A stretch of DNA of 31,757 nt from Euprymna scolopes (GCA_024364805.1 CM044493.1:105635250-105667006); one strand, 5' to 3'. Numbered from the stretch's first letter, positions 20,080-31,244 are shown. The notes: generated from the sequence alone by a model not told the origin. Numbers and translations: made by a program.

Positions 20080-20565
20080 GTTCAAAATCGGCTTTGAAAC
20101 CTAGTAGGTGACGCCATTTTCTCTCCCCTGTAACCTCTTTCCAACAGAAGAGACGTTACAAGCCTGTCTCTGCTCTATCGTTATTTTCATGGCAAGTTCC
20201 CGACTAAACTCTAATCTATCTGCCCAACTTTCACAAAAAACACCCGACTAACTACAACCACTATATACGATTTCTCCCACTATTTATCTGTGCCTAAATC
20301 CAAACACAGCTTCCATGAACAAAGCTTCTTTTACAGAACTGTCCGCCTGTGGAACACTGTTCCGCTGGCCTGCTTCCCGGTTTAATACAACATAGTAGCT
20401 TTCAAATCCAATGTAAACAAGTTCTTGTTGAACCTTTCTCACAAATAATCAAATTCTACCCAAATTACACTATTAATGATTACTAAACTACCACCTTACA
20501 TTCATTAACCCTTATCCTCGAGTGAACTTCGGGCCTTGATAAGTATAAAATCATCTGTAAACATA
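20080..20565 (+). mobile_element. Family A LINE tail, 5'-truncated
   Basis: The sequence covers the C-terminal ORF end and 3' UTR. It includes ctctgctctatcgttatttt, KHSFHEQSFFYRTVRLWNTV-like residues (20310-20370), KSNVNKFLLN, and the UTR end cattaacccttatcctcgag and ccttgataag. There is no clean A run. It is more diverged than the copies at 103-597 and 4768-5153, with several frame breaks, so it is probably older. Confidence 0.8.
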
Positions 20566-20775
20566 GTGATTAATCAATATTGTGAATAATAGCTCAATTA
20601 TCATTCCTATTTAATTATCTTTCCGCGGCAATAGCTTTAAACACATGGTCGGTTTTTAATGTGGTGGATAAGCCACCTCTACATAAATTAAATTGGCATT
20701 TTCATTTGGAACGGAATAAAATGTTTCCATAAGTCTATAATGATCACTTCTTGACAAAATCATGAAGATTAGCAT

Positions 20776-20966
20776 TAAAAAAAACACTACATCTTGCTAC
20801 TAATAAAAAACACTCCATCTTGCTACTAATAAAAAACACTACATCTTGCTACTAATAAAAAACACTACGTCTTGCTACTAATAAAAAAACACTACATCTT
20901 GCTACTAATAAAAAAAAACACTACATCTTGCTACTATTAAAAAAACCCTACATCTTGTTACTAATG
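20776..20966 (+). repeat. ~28-33-bp minisatellite, ~7 copies
   Basis: The unit cactacatcttgctactaat is joined by A runs of variable length (5-9). Six or seven units lie head to tail with very few substitutions, so unit length differs mainly in the A run. The array stops about 130 bp before the large satellite. Confidence 0.95.
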
Positions 20967-21081
20967 GCAATAAACCTCCTCCAATGTGCCGAATGTTCCG
21001 CACCATTTCATTGGAAGTCGGGTTGGTTCTACCTTTCTTCGGGTTCTCACATGCTTGGATTTTTACGGCCATATAATGTGG

Positions 21082-21089
21082 TATAAAAG
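21082..21089 (+). promoter_or_regulatory. TATA-box-like sequence
   Basis: tataaaag, a full match to the TATA consensus, lies in gtggtataaaaggaggctg just upstream of the satellite. No transcript or gene is evident downstream, so chance is the simpler explanation in AT-rich DNA. Confidence 0.2.
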
Positions 21090-21097
21090 GAGGCTGT

Positions 21098-24000
21098 ATG
21101 TGTGGGCATTATTTTTTGTTGTATTTGTGTGCGTTAGTATTGTTATATGATTGCCTTATTTTTGTTGTACATGTGTGCGCAATTTTTGTTGTATATGGCT
21201 GCCTTAATTTTGTTGTATTAGTTCGTATTTTTGTTGTATTAGTTCGTATTTTTGTTGTGCGCGTTATTATTGATGTATGTGTGCGCGTTGTTATTGTTGT
21301 ATATGTGTGCGTTATTATTGTTGTATGTGTGTGCGTTATTTTTGTTGTATGAATGCTTTATTTTTGTTGCGTGTGTGTGAATTATTATTGTTGTATATGT
21401 GTGCGTTATTTTTGTTGTATATGTGTGCGTTATTTTTGTTGTATATGTGTGCGTTTTTATTGTTGTATGAGTGGGTTATTTTTGTTGTATGTCTGTGCTT
21501 CATTGTTGTTGTATATGTGTGCGTTATTTTTGTCGTATATGTGCGCGTTATTATTGTTGTATATTTGTGCGTTATTTTTGTTGTATGTGTGTGCTTTATT
21601 GTTGTTGTATATGTGTGCGTTATTTTTGTTGTATATGTGTGCTTTATCTTTGTTGTATATGTGTGTTTTATTATTGTTGTATATGTGTGCGTTATTCTTG
21701 TTATGTGAGTGCGTTATTATTGTTGTATATGTGTGCTTTATTATTGTTGTATATGTGTGCGTTATTTTTGTCGTATAAGTGTGCGTTTTTATTGTTGTAT
21801 GAGTGAGTTATTTTTGTTGCATTAGTGCGTTATATTTGTAGTATGTGTGTGTTATTAATTTTGTATGAGTGCGTAATTTTCGTTGAATTTGGGTGTTATT
21901 ATTTTTGTATGGGTGCGTTGTTTTTTGTATATGTGTGTGTTATTATTGTTGCATATGTGTGCGTTATTACTGTCTCATGCGTGCGTTATTTAGTTGTATG
22001 AGTGCGTTATTTTTGTTGTATATGTGTGCGCTATTGTTGTTGTATGTGTGAGCGTTATTTTTATTGTATGTGTGCGTTATTATTCTTGTATGAGTTCGTT
22101 TTTTATTGTATGTGTGTTCGTTATTTTTGTTGTATGTACGGGCGTTATTTGTGTTGTAAGAATGCGTTACTTTGTTGTATGAGTGCGTTATTTTTGTTTT
22201 ATATATGTGCTTATTTTTCTTGTATGATTGAGTTATTTTTGTTGTATTTGCGTGCGTTATTTTTGTTGTATATGTGTGCTTATTTTTGTTGTATTAGTTC
22301 TATGTTTTTGTTGTATATATGTGCTTATTTTTGCTGTATATGTGTGCTTTATTTGTGTTGTATGTGTGTTCTTTATTTTTGTTGTATACGTGTGCGTTAT
22401 TTTTGTTGTATATGTGTGTTTTATTTTCGTTGTAATGTGTGCTTTATTTTTGTTGTATATGTGTCCTTTATTTTTGTTGTATATGTCTGCGTTATTTTTG
22501 TTGTATGAGTGCCTTATTTTTGTAGTATGAGTGCGTTATTTTTGTTGTATGAGTGCGTTATTTTTTGTATATGTGTGCATTATTATTGTATGAGTGTGCA
22601 TTATTATTGTTGTATGAGTACCTTATTTTTGTTGCAAATGTGTGCGTTATTTTTGTTGTATATGTGTGCGTTATTTTTGTTGTATATGTGTGCGTTATTT
22701 TTGTTGTATATGCGTGCGTTATTTTTGTTGTATATGTGTGCTTATTTTTGTCGTATATATGTGCATTATTGTTGTTGTATATGTGTGCGCTGTTGTTCTT
22801 GTGTAGGTGTGCGTTATTTTTGTTGTGTGAGTGCGTAATTTTTATTGTATGAGTGCGATATTTTTGTTGAGTTTGTGTGTTGTTATTGTTGGATATGTGT
22901 GCATTCTTATTCTTGAATATATGTGCGTTATTATTCTTGTAAATGTGTGCGTTATTTTTGTTGTATATGTGTCTTACTATTTTTGTATGAGTGCGTTGTT
23001 TTCATTGTATATGTATGCGTATTTGTTATATATATGTGCGTGTTATTATTGTTGTATATGTGTGCGGTATTATTGTTGTATGTGTTCGTTCTTTTGTTGT
23101 ACGTATGTGTGTTATTGCCGTTGAATGAGTGCTTTATTTTTGTTGTATATGTGTGCGTTATTATTGTTATGTGTGTGCGCGCTATTTTTGTTGTATGTGT
23201 GCGTTACTATTGTTGTATGAGTCCGTTATTTTTGTTGTATGTGTGTGCGTTATTTTTGTTGTATATGTGTGCATAATTTTTGTTGTATAAGTGCCTTATT
23301 TTTGTTGTATTAGTGCGGTTTTTTTGTTGCATGAGTGCGTTATTTTTGTTGTATATGTGTGCGTTATTTTTGTTGTATATATGTACGTTATTTTGTTTGT
23401 ATATGTGTGCTTGTTTTTGTTGTATATAGGTGCGCTATTTTTGTTGTATATTCGTGCTTATTTTGTTGTATATGTGTGCTTATTTTTGTTGTATATGTGT
23501 GCGCTATCATTGTTATATGAGTGCGTTATTTTTGTTGTATGAGTGCGTAGTTTATGTTGTATGAGTGCGATATTATTCTTGTATGTGTGTGCGTTATTTT
23601 TGTTGTATGAGTGCGTTATTGTTCTTGTATGTGTGCGCGTTATTTTTGTTGTATATATGTGCGTTATTGTTCTTGTATATGAGTGCGTTATTTTTGTTGT
23701 ATGTGTGGTTTATTATTCTTTTATATGTGTGCGTGATTATTCTTGTATATGTGTGCTTGATTATTGTTTTATGCGTGCGTTATTTTGTAATATGTATGTG
23801 CGTTATTGTGGTTGTAATAGTGCGTTATTTTTGTTGTATATTTGTGCGTTATTATTGTTGTGTGTGCGCGTTATTATTGTTGTATGTCTTCGTTTTTTAT
23901 TGTATGTATGTGCGTTTTTTGTATGTGAGTGCGTTATTATTGTTGTACGAATGCGTTATTTTTGTTGTATGTGTGTGCGTTATTTGTGTTTTGTATGTGT

Positions 24001-25022
24001 GATTATTTTTGTTGTATGACTGCGTAATTTTTGTTGTATTTGCGTGAGTTATGTTTGTTGTATATGTGTGGGTTATTATTGTTATATGTGGGTGCGTTAT
24101 GTTTGTTGTATGTGTGCGTTTTTTTTTGTTGTATGTGTGTGCGTTATTATTGTTGTATATGTGTGCGTTTTTATTGTTGTCTGAGTGCGTTATTTTTGTT
24201 GTATGTGTGTGCGTTATTATTGTTGTATATGTGTGCGTTATTATTGTTGTATATTTGTGCGTTATTTTTGTTGTATGTGTGCGCTATATTTGTTGTATAT
24301 GTGTGCGCTATTTTTGTAGTATATGTGTGCTTTATTTTTGGTGGATGTTTGTGCATTAATTTTTGTTATATATGCGTGCGTTATTATTGTTGTATGAGTT
24401 ATCTATGTTTGTTGTATGTGTGTGCGTTATGTTTGTTGTATATGTGTGTTTTATTTTTAATGTGTCAGTGCGTTTTTTTGTATATGTGTGCATTATTTTT
24501 TTGTATGAGTGCGTTATTTTTGTTGTGTTTGTGTGCATTATTTTTGTTATAAGATGTGTACGTTATTTTTATTGTATGTGTGTGCGTTATTTTTTTTGTA
24601 CTCGTGTGCATAATCTTTGTATGTGTGTGCATAATTTTGTTGTATGTGTGTGCGTTATTATTGTTGTATGTGTTCGTTATTTTTGTTGTATGTGTGTGCA
24701 TTATTTTTGTTGTATGTGTGTGCGTTATTATTTTTATATGTGTGCATTATCATTGTTGTATGAGTGCGTTTATATTATTGTATGTGTATGCATTATTTTT
24801 TATTGTATATGCGTGCGTTTTTATTGTTGTATGAGTTCGTTATTTTTGTTGTATGTTTGCGTTATTTTTGTTGTATATGTGTGCTTTTTATTGTATGTGG
24901 TTGCATTATTTTTGTTGTATGTGTGTGCGCTATTTTTGTTGTATGTGTGTGCGTTCTGTTTGTTGTATGAGGGCGTTATTTTAGCTGTATGTGTGTGCGT
25001 TATTTTTGTTGTATGTGTGTAA
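21098..25022 (+). repeat. ~3.9-kb satellite of 22/24-bp units
   Basis: The unit gttgtatatgtgtgcgttat plus tttt (24 bp) repeats head to tail, roughly 160-170 times, mixed with 22-bp versions carrying gttgtatgagtgcg. Units differ by point changes (gtgc/gagt, gtta/ctta, tttt/attat) and higher-order order is not obvious. The plus strand is almost all T and G, with little C and few A. Because 24 is a multiple of three and the unit lacks stops, all three plus frames stay open for 100-220 codons, giving repeats such as LLYMCALF, CCICVRYF and VVYVCVIF; the 22-bp units shift frame. These frames are by-products of the repeat and not genes. It begins abruptly after a TATA-like sequence and ends at 25022. 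Confidence 0.95.
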
Positions 25023-25829
25023 GTTTACAGGATATCTGGAAGCTTAATATTCTTAGAGCTCGTGTGACATTCTTTTCTACTGTCTGTGTTTTGTTGTCCA
25101 TTTCAACTTAGCTATGGTTCATTATGTGAGTTGGTTGCTCTATTCTAGGATTATCCTCATCATTTCGACTATTGGCTTCCATTTCCCCTTTTATTTCAAT
25201 TTTTTTCTGTCTTTTTCTTACCGTACCAACAATTATTGGTATTGTATTGCATTTCAATATATTTACTTTGTTTTTTACTTCATCGATCATTAATCGATGA
25301 TCAAATGGGTCGGCGAAATATAGATTTAGCATATTTTTGGCAGGGTTATTATCACGTCCAATCTTATTGGATCACTTTTTTTCTATTTTTATTACCATCT
25401 TCCAAAGAATGTTATCATTTTCTCTTTCCAATCTTTAACTGAACATTTTTCTGTGTTTAACGTGTCCATAAGTTAAACCGCCGTGAAGGAAAACCATCAA
25501 TAAATTAACGAATGGTAGAGTTTCAGGTTTAACTCAATAAATCTAATTATTTATATACGTTTTTTTTTAAATATATGCAATAATTTGACATGCAATAAGT
25601 CTGGATTTCTTACACGGTGGAAATGATTTTGAAATAAAGTTTTCATATCCTCTAAATAAATACGCATAATTTCTTCTTTTTATTTTTATTTATTTTTTAA
25701 CCGAGTTTATCTTTACTATAGCATTGACTTATTTAAGTGAGATGGGTTTTGTAAACTGCGAAACGGTCTATGTAAATGGAGAAAATTATCGGTTACAATA
25801 TGCCTGGAAATGTAAAGAATATTTGCTTT
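25023..25829. other. AT-rich non-coding interval
   Basis: No gene is recognised. A minus-strand frame of 74 codons (25108-25332) has a Lys/Glu/Asn-rich sequence but no motif known to me. The part at 25450-25830 is plain AT-rich DNA leading to the LINE. Confidence 0.4.
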
Positions 25830-27497
25830 AAATTTCATGCGGACAGACGCCACCCTAGATGACCTGAAAATCACCCCTGCTCAGGTGCATGCTATCATAA
25901 AAAACCTTGACACTTCCAAAGCATGTGGACCCGACCTCATCCCAGCTGTGCTATTAAAAAAGTGCTCAGCCGAAGTAGCTCCAGTTCTCTCCAAACTCTA
26001 CAACAAATGCCTTAATGAATCTTGCTTTCCGAGCTGTTGGAAAACTGCTTCTGTAGTACCAGTATTCAAGAATACTGGCGAAAGAACTGACCCATTAAAT
26101 TATCGCCCTATTAGCCTCCTCCCACTTTTTGCCAAAATATTTGAGACCTTAATTAACCATGCTCTAGTCCAGCACCTTACAGATGCTAAACTTCTGACCG
26201 ACCATCAATATGGATTTAGACAAGCCCGTTCCACGGCAGACATCCTCACTGTAATCTCTGAACGCATATACCATTCACTGGACAAAGTGGGAGAGGGAAG
26301 AGCGGTAGCTCTAGATATATCTAAGGCTTTTGACAGGGTATGGCATGAGGGTCTCCTCAGGAAGATTAGATCTTACGGTATCACTGGTAGAATACTTAAC
26401 GTAATTAAATCCTTCTTAGATAAGAGAAAAATCCAGGTTGTCCTCGACGGTCGTACATCTAAACAATATGATATAAATGCGGGAGTGCCCCAAGGATCTA
26501 TCCTGGGACCTCTGCTGTTCCTGATATTCATAAATGACCTCCCCGACAAGATTGCCTCTGAGATGGGGATATATGCTGATGACACCACACTCTATAGCAG
26601 GCACGACAGGAAAACAAACGAACATATATCTAAAGTAATGGCAGAAACACTAGAGGATGACCTCCAATCAGTAGTGGAATGGGAACAAAAATGGATGGTC
26701 ACGTTCAATGCCACCAAGACAAAACTGGTTTCATTCAATAATTACAAGAAACCTTCTCTACCACCTATAGCAATGGCCAACGACTCTTTATCTGAGAGTA
26801 CGTCTCTCAAGCTCCTTGGCCTAACGTTCACTGGAAACATGAGTTGGAACAGTTACATCGAGGGCATTGCCAGGGCCGCTGCAAGGAAGGTGGGCTCTCT
26901 CTACCGTGCTAGAAAACTTTTAACACCCGAAAGTATCCTGTACCTCTATAAGGCCACTATTCGCCCATGTATGGAGTATTGCTGTCATATTTGGGCCGGT
27001 GCATCGGCTACTAGTCTCTCGCTCCTTGACAGGGTTCAAAAGAGAGTCGCAAATCTGATAGGCCCTAAACTGGCATCAAAACTTCAGCCTCTGTCCCATC
27101 GTCGAAACGTTGCATCCCTCTGCCTGTTCTACAAGTATTATAATGGTGAATGCTCTGAAGAACTGCAAGCACTTGTGCCCCCACGACGTGAACACCCTCG
27201 ACAGACCCGACAAGCTGCAAAATCCCACCCCCACACTGTAGAGATCCCTAGATGTAAAAGATCCTTCTACTCCAGTAGTTTCTTCCCCAGAACTGCTAGA
27301 CTTTGGAATTCCATTCCGGGTCACTGCTTCCCCAACTGTACTGACATGCATAAGTTCAAGTGCAACGTGAACCAACATCTCGCTGCCCTAATCCCTACAT
27401 AGTACCCCAGTAGATGTTTCCCCTGATAGTAGCCCCCTACACCAAAGTGGCAATGTGCCTTGTTTGGGGTGAAAATGTAATTTAAAAAAAAAAAAAA
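25830..27497 (+). mobile_element. Family B LINE, 5'-truncated but otherwise well preserved
   Basis: The element comprises the reverse-transcriptase ORF (25837-27402), a ~80-bp 3' UTR (gatagtagccccctacacca, tgccttgtttggggtgaaaa) and an A run at 27484-27497. The left junction lies near 25830, inside the region between endonuclease and RT, so the endonuclease is absent. No convincing target-site duplication was seen. Of all LINE copies here it alone has an uninterrupted frame, which suggests the most recent insertion. Confidence 0.9.
25837..27402 (+). CDS. Reverse transcriptase of a Jockey/CR1-like LINE (endonuclease lost)
   Basis: A 521-residue frame without stops. RT motifs are in order: KACGPDLIPAVLLKK (about residue 30), DPLNYRPISLLPLFAKIFE (about 85), ALDISKAFDRVWHEG (motif A, about 160), NAGVPQGSILGPLLF (motif B, about 215), and MGIYADDTTLYS (motif C with both aspartates, about 245). 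Then come KLVSFNNYKKP, LKLLGLTF (thumb), IRPCMEYCCHIWAGAS, LSHRRNVASLCLFYKYY and the C-terminal FFPRTARLWNSIPGHCFP. In the family the enzyme copies LINE RNA at a nick made by its own endonuclease domain, which is missing here because of 5' truncation. The ATG at 25837 lies at the truncation point and is probably fortuitous; no promoter is evident. Catalytic residues look whole, but the copy is not expected to move on its own. Confidence 0.85.
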   Translation: MRTDATLDDLKITPAQVHAIIKNLDTSKACGPDLIPAVLLKKCSAEVAPVLSKLYNKCLNESCFPSCWKTASVVPVFKNTGERTDPLNYRPISLLPLFAKIFETLINHALVQHLTDAKLLTDHQYGFRQARSTADILTVISERIYHSLDKVGEGRAVALDISKAFDRVWHEGLLRKIRSYGITGRILNVIKSFLDKRKIQVVLDGRTSKQYDINAGVPQGSILGPLLFLIFINDLPDKIASEMGIYADDTTLYSRHDRKTNEHISKVMAETLEDDLQSVVEWEQKWMVTFNATKTKLVSFNNYKKPSLPPIAMANDSLSESTSLKLLGLTFTGNMSWNSYIEGIARAAARKVGSLYRARKLLTPESILYLYKATIRPCMEYCCHIWAGASATSLSLLDRVQKRVANLIGPKLASKLQPLSHRRNVASLCLFYKYYNGECSEELQALVPPRREHPRQTRQAAKSHPHTVEIPRCKRSFYSSSFFPRTARLWNSIPGHCFPNCTDMHKFKCNVNQHLAALIPT

Positions 27498-27730
27498 TAT
27501 GTTCGCATCGTTTTGCCTTTCCAACGCAATCGTTTCTGTTTTCATGTTCTCTGCATCCACGTTTCATAGTTACTTTACCTGCCGTCTCTGTACTATTTCT
27601 CTGGATTAGTCTATTTTGGCTTTAATATAATCTTTCTCGTCGCGTTGTTCTGTGAAGATGTCAGTAGTGATTTTATTTCTCTGGTATAAAGTTCATTTTG
27701 TAGTTATATCCAGGTATTTTATGCGTCTTA
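27498..27730. other. Unassigned spacer between LINEs
   Basis: About 230 bp with no motif recognised. It may be a decayed LINE fragment read on the minus strand, but I cannot support that. Confidence 0.3.
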
Positions 27731-28885
27731 TTTTTTTTACATAAGATTCACCACTTATCAAAGCCCGAAGGCCACTCAAGGATAATTGTTAATGAGTGTA
27801 CATAAGTCAATGGGACAACATCGTAGTAATCGTTAGTAGTGGATATTTTGTAAATTGGATTACTTAAGGGGACGGCTCATCAAGAACTTGTTTATGTTGG
27901 ACTTGGAATACGACCATATTTTAGTCAGCTGGAAAGCAGGCAAATGGATGAGAGATCCACAGGTGTGTAGTAGAAAGAAACTTCGTTCATGGAATCTACG
28001 TTTAGGCTTAGGCACAGATAAAGAGTGGGGGAAATTACTGATAGTGGTTTCAGATAGACGAGTGTTTTCACGAAAGTTTGGCGAAGGGGACAATAGATTG
28101 GAACCATGAAAATAACGATAAAGCAGAGACAGTGTCGCAACGTCTCTTCTGTGGAAAAGAGGTTGCAGGAAAGAGAAAAGGGAACGCCCTACTAAGCTAC
28201 GAAGTCTATTTAAAACTCTGTCAAGGCAGGATGAGATTGTTCTCGCAGCTCCTGCCCACATATGGCAACAGTACTCCATCCTCTGGCGTATCTGGCTCTT
28301 ATATAGGTAGAGAATTGCATCAGCAGTGAGATATTAACAAGTAGTAGAATGAGCCCATCATTTTTCTCAAACTCAGAAGCTTGTTCAGACATTGAGTCTC
28401 CCCAAAACGAGAGCCACTCATTTCAACTGATGCCATACGGGACTCAGAGCGTTGATGATGTAAAGATAGAAGCATGGTTTTAGATGCATTAAAATTACTC
28501 AGCCACCTCTTTCCCCATTGTACCACGTACTCAACATCTGAATGACCCCAGAATTAATACTGTGAGCTTCTGGTTTCTGCCCATCAACCACTACTCTCAT
28601 GAACAAATCAGAGAGAAATGATTTAATTTAATTTAATAATTGAAAAGGCATTTCCAGCTATATCGTTGCTAGGAATCTTGTGGAGTAAACTTTTATGCCA
28701 TACCCTATCAATGGCCTTTGATATGTCAAGAGATACTGTCCTAGAAAGCAATCATTCGTCAGGAGATTCGCTAATGCTATGAGATATAACCGTTAGCACA
28801 TATGTAGTAGATCTAGCAGAACGGAAACCATATTGCATGTCACTGAAGAGGTTATTTTTGCTGATGGGGTTGTCCACTTCTTTGT
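27731..28885 (-). mobile_element. Family A LINE, RT C-terminal half, minus strand
   Basis: Reading from 28885 down: RT fragments with a motif A region near 28710-28745, then YGVS/LHKI-type residues. The C-terminal MEYCCHMWAGAARTISSCLD and RVLNRLRSLVGRSLFSFLQP lie at 28279-28160, and PKPKRRFHERSFFLL at 28015-27970. The 3' UTR ends in a poly(T) on the plus strand at about 27731-27738. Compared with the copy at 15440-18080, about 150 bp is missing near 28545, which removes the catalytic ADD box and most of motif B. The frame is broken in several places. Confidence 0.85.
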
Positions 28886-29144
28886 TTCCAGTTTTTTTCC
28901 GTCTCAAATATCGGTCATTTTAACGCTGTCCCTTGCTTCCACGATCAGCCTTTATGTGTGCTAGATTATATATTGTTTTCACTTCTAGGGATTTGATAGC
29001 GCCTGCTTCCAGAAGGATATTTATCGACATCATGTTCGCCAAGTGCCCTCATTTTCATCTTTGTGGAAAAGTTCCATATATTTTCTGCTGTCACAAGATT
29101 TCATTTTTGTTCATCTCTCATAAGTATTCCGAATTCCATTCAAA
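28886..29144. other. No gene recognised
   Basis: Spacer following the family A fragment. An open frame here continues into the trinucleotide repeat and gives a low-complexity Asp/Ala peptide. Confidence 0.35.
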
Positions 29145-29234
29145 TGCTGCTGCTGCTGATGATGATGATGATGATCATACTGATGATGCTGATACTGCTG
29201 CTGATGCTGCTGCTGCTGGTGTTGATGATGATGC
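29145..29234 (+). repeat. Compound (GCT)n/(GAT)n trinucleotide repeat
   Basis: Alternating runs of GCT and GAT units, interrupted by single variants. One frame reads as alternating Ala and Asp. No coding context supports it. Confidence 0.9.
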
Positions 29235-29466
29235 TTGTTATCGCGCATCATCATTCCTTTCGTGCGAATCAGATGATTATTGTTGGCATTCGCTTCCTTG
29301 ATATCTTCTTAGTTGGTATTATTTTTTAAGAAAGACGTCAAGAGAGATCAACCGAAGGTTGCCAACATCCCTAAGTGAAAGCGTTTGTGAGACAAACTCG
29401 ATTCGAGCTTGACAAACCCAGGTGTTCAGTCTGTGTCGTTAACCCATTAGCCACCGTCAGTTTCGA

Positions 29467-29530
29467 GGTGGTGGTGGTGGTGGTGATGATGATGATGATG
29501 ATGATGATGATTATGATGATGATGATGATT
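29467..29530 (+). repeat. (GGT)n(GAT)n microsatellite
   Basis: Six GGT units pass into about fifteen GAT units with one ttat interruption. Confidence 0.95.
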
Positions 29531-29663
29531 TTTGAAGCAACTCTATTCTAGTTACAATCTTTTCATCCACTATTACATCATGAACAGTTAAAAACAAATA
29601 CTGAAAATGCATACAAAACAGACGATTTACACTATAAAAAAATAACAGCACTGATTTTCTAAT

Positions 29664-30470
29664 TTTTTCTCACGTTTATCCCTAACAAGGTATATCACCA
29701 CATGAACGCAAGTAGCTACTATTTGGGAACATGCCTAGAGAAAAATTTGCAAGATGTTTGTTTACATCACATTTAAACTTCTGTATATCAGTACAGTCAG
29801 GGAAGCAGATAGCAGGAAGGGAATTCCAAAGTCTAGCTGCTTGAGGGAAACAATTATTAGAGTAGAAACCTTTCTGGCATTTAGGGATTTAAATAGTAAA
29901 AGAAATGTGATTTTGTTGCTAAGCGGGTTTTTCGGGAATATGTAAGTCGAGGGGACACAAGTGCAACGAGTTCATCAGAGCATATTAAATTAAAATATTT
30001 GAAAAACAGGCACGGAGGGGTAACATTGCGGTGATGGGGCAGGGGTGCGATTTTTTTTTTTTGACAAAGTTTGATCTATTAGATTGAAGACAACTTTGGA
30101 CCCTATCTAAGAGGGAGAGACTAGTGGTAGATGCACCAGCCCAGATGTGGCAACAATACTCCATGCAGGCAAATGGCGGCCTTGTAGAGGTACAGGATAC
30201 TCTTAGGTGTGAGTAGACTTTTAGCATGATAAAGGAAACCCACATTTTTGCAGCAGCCTTCGCAATGTCCTCAATGTATTTGTTCCAGTTCATATTGTCT
30301 GTGAATGTTAGGCCGAGGAGGTTGAAGGAAGAATTCACAGGTAGGGTATTATTGGTCATGTATATCGGTGGTTTGAGAGGCTTCTTGTAATTGTTAAAGG
30401 AACGTAGCTTAGTCTTACTAGCATTAAATGTTACCATTCATTTGCGGTCCGATTCCACTACGGTCTGGAA
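29664..30470 (-). mobile_element. Family C LINE, RT C-terminal part, minus strand
   Basis: From 30470 down the minus strand reads QTVVESDRK, then MVTFNASKTKLRSFNNYKKP, SSFNLLGLTFTDNMNWNKYI, EDIAKAAAK, CMEYCCHIWAGASTTSLSLL and DRVQ. A frame change follows near 30050 (a 12-T run on the plus strand). The C-terminal tail and 3' UTR lie at 30000-29664. It is clearly related to family B (same residues at 26690-27060) but diverged. The RT catalytic core upstream is absent by 5' truncation. Confidence 0.85.
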
Positions 30471-30939
30471 GTAATTTTATAACGGTTGTGTTAGATTTAT
30501 GTACATCTGTTCTTTCCTCGTGCATATTATAGAGCGTTAAACCTTCAAGTGCGGAAACCAATCCATATAGTAAGGTGACGTTGACTGACCACAGTGGAAA
30601 TAAAATACAACTTTTAAGCACCATTTCCTCTAGAGACATGAGACAGTAAATCTTTAAAAATTAACATTGATATCAATTATCCGAGTTAAACAGGTGCTTC
30701 AGTCGGTTTGGATTTATATCGTTTTAGGGCAAGCCATCAATCAAAGTTGAATATTAAATAATTCGAACAGAAAATGTCCTGAAAGTAAAATATAACAATA
30801 AAAATGGCCACCATGTTGAGAAATACTTTTCAGCTGTAGATGCACTGGTGATCTTTTATTTTTGACGATAAAAATATAAATAAAACAATTTTCTTTTGTA
30901 TATATGATAGGTAATTTCTGGTAGACCCTGGGTGTGGCA
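30471..30939. other. No gene recognised
   Basis: AT-rich interval between the LINE and a transposase remnant. It may contain non-coding sequence of the transposon to its right, but no ends are visible. Confidence 0.35.
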
Positions 30940-31244
30940 CCTGGACTCGGTGCCGGCCCACGTCCAAAGAAACCCAGGTATAGCTTCAGAAGAAGTGCTA
31001 CAACTGTGTACACTTCTCTCACTGGCCCCCTCTCTCCGCTGACCTGAATCCGCTGGACTACTTCGCTTGGTCATACGTCGAGAACATCACCAATATGACA
31101 TCGGACAACATCAAAGTTATCCTGATCGCCACCCTCTGCCGAGTATTCGCCGAGCTCCTACCAGACCTTGTGGAAAAGACATGCTCCCAGTTCCAGACTT
31201 GTATCAAGGCGGTGATTGAGACTGAAGGCGACTACATTGAATAG
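30940..31244 (+). pseudogene. Tc1/mariner-superfamily transposase, C-terminal remnant
   Basis: From 31020 the frame reads HWPPLSADLNPLDYFAWSYV, then ENITNMTSDNIKVILIATLC, RVFAELLPDLVEKTCSQFQT and VIETEGDYIE with a stop at 31242-31244. The PP-S-DLNPLD-W segment is the third acidic motif of the DDE/D catalytic domain in IS630-Tc1-mariner enzymes. Upstream, in a shifted frame, QDSVPAHVQR near 30950 is the second acidic motif. A stop and a frameshift separate the two. The N-terminal DNA-binding domain and first aspartate are not found. It differs from the mariner at 1472-2140 and belongs to another lineage. Confidence 0.8.

Noticed and set aside
20776-20966. Regular repeats of ~30 bp suggestive of a CRISPR array
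   Set aside because: There are no unique spacers between units, only A runs, and the context is eukaryotic. It is a minisatellite.
21098-25022. Many long open frames encoding Cys/Leu/Phe/Val-rich repeats, resembling multi-pass membrane proteins
   Set aside because: All plus frames are open at once because of the stop-free 24-bp unit. The frames overlap each other and end wherever a 22-bp unit shifts phase. This is satellite DNA.
25108-25332. 74-codon Lys/Glu/Asn-rich minus-strand frame as a gene
   Set aside because: No motif, and its length is within chance expectation. I could not link it to any LINE family in the window.
28933-29329. Plus-strand frames rich in Asp/Ala or Leu/Met
   Set aside because: They are produced by the GCT/GAT trinucleotide repeat.
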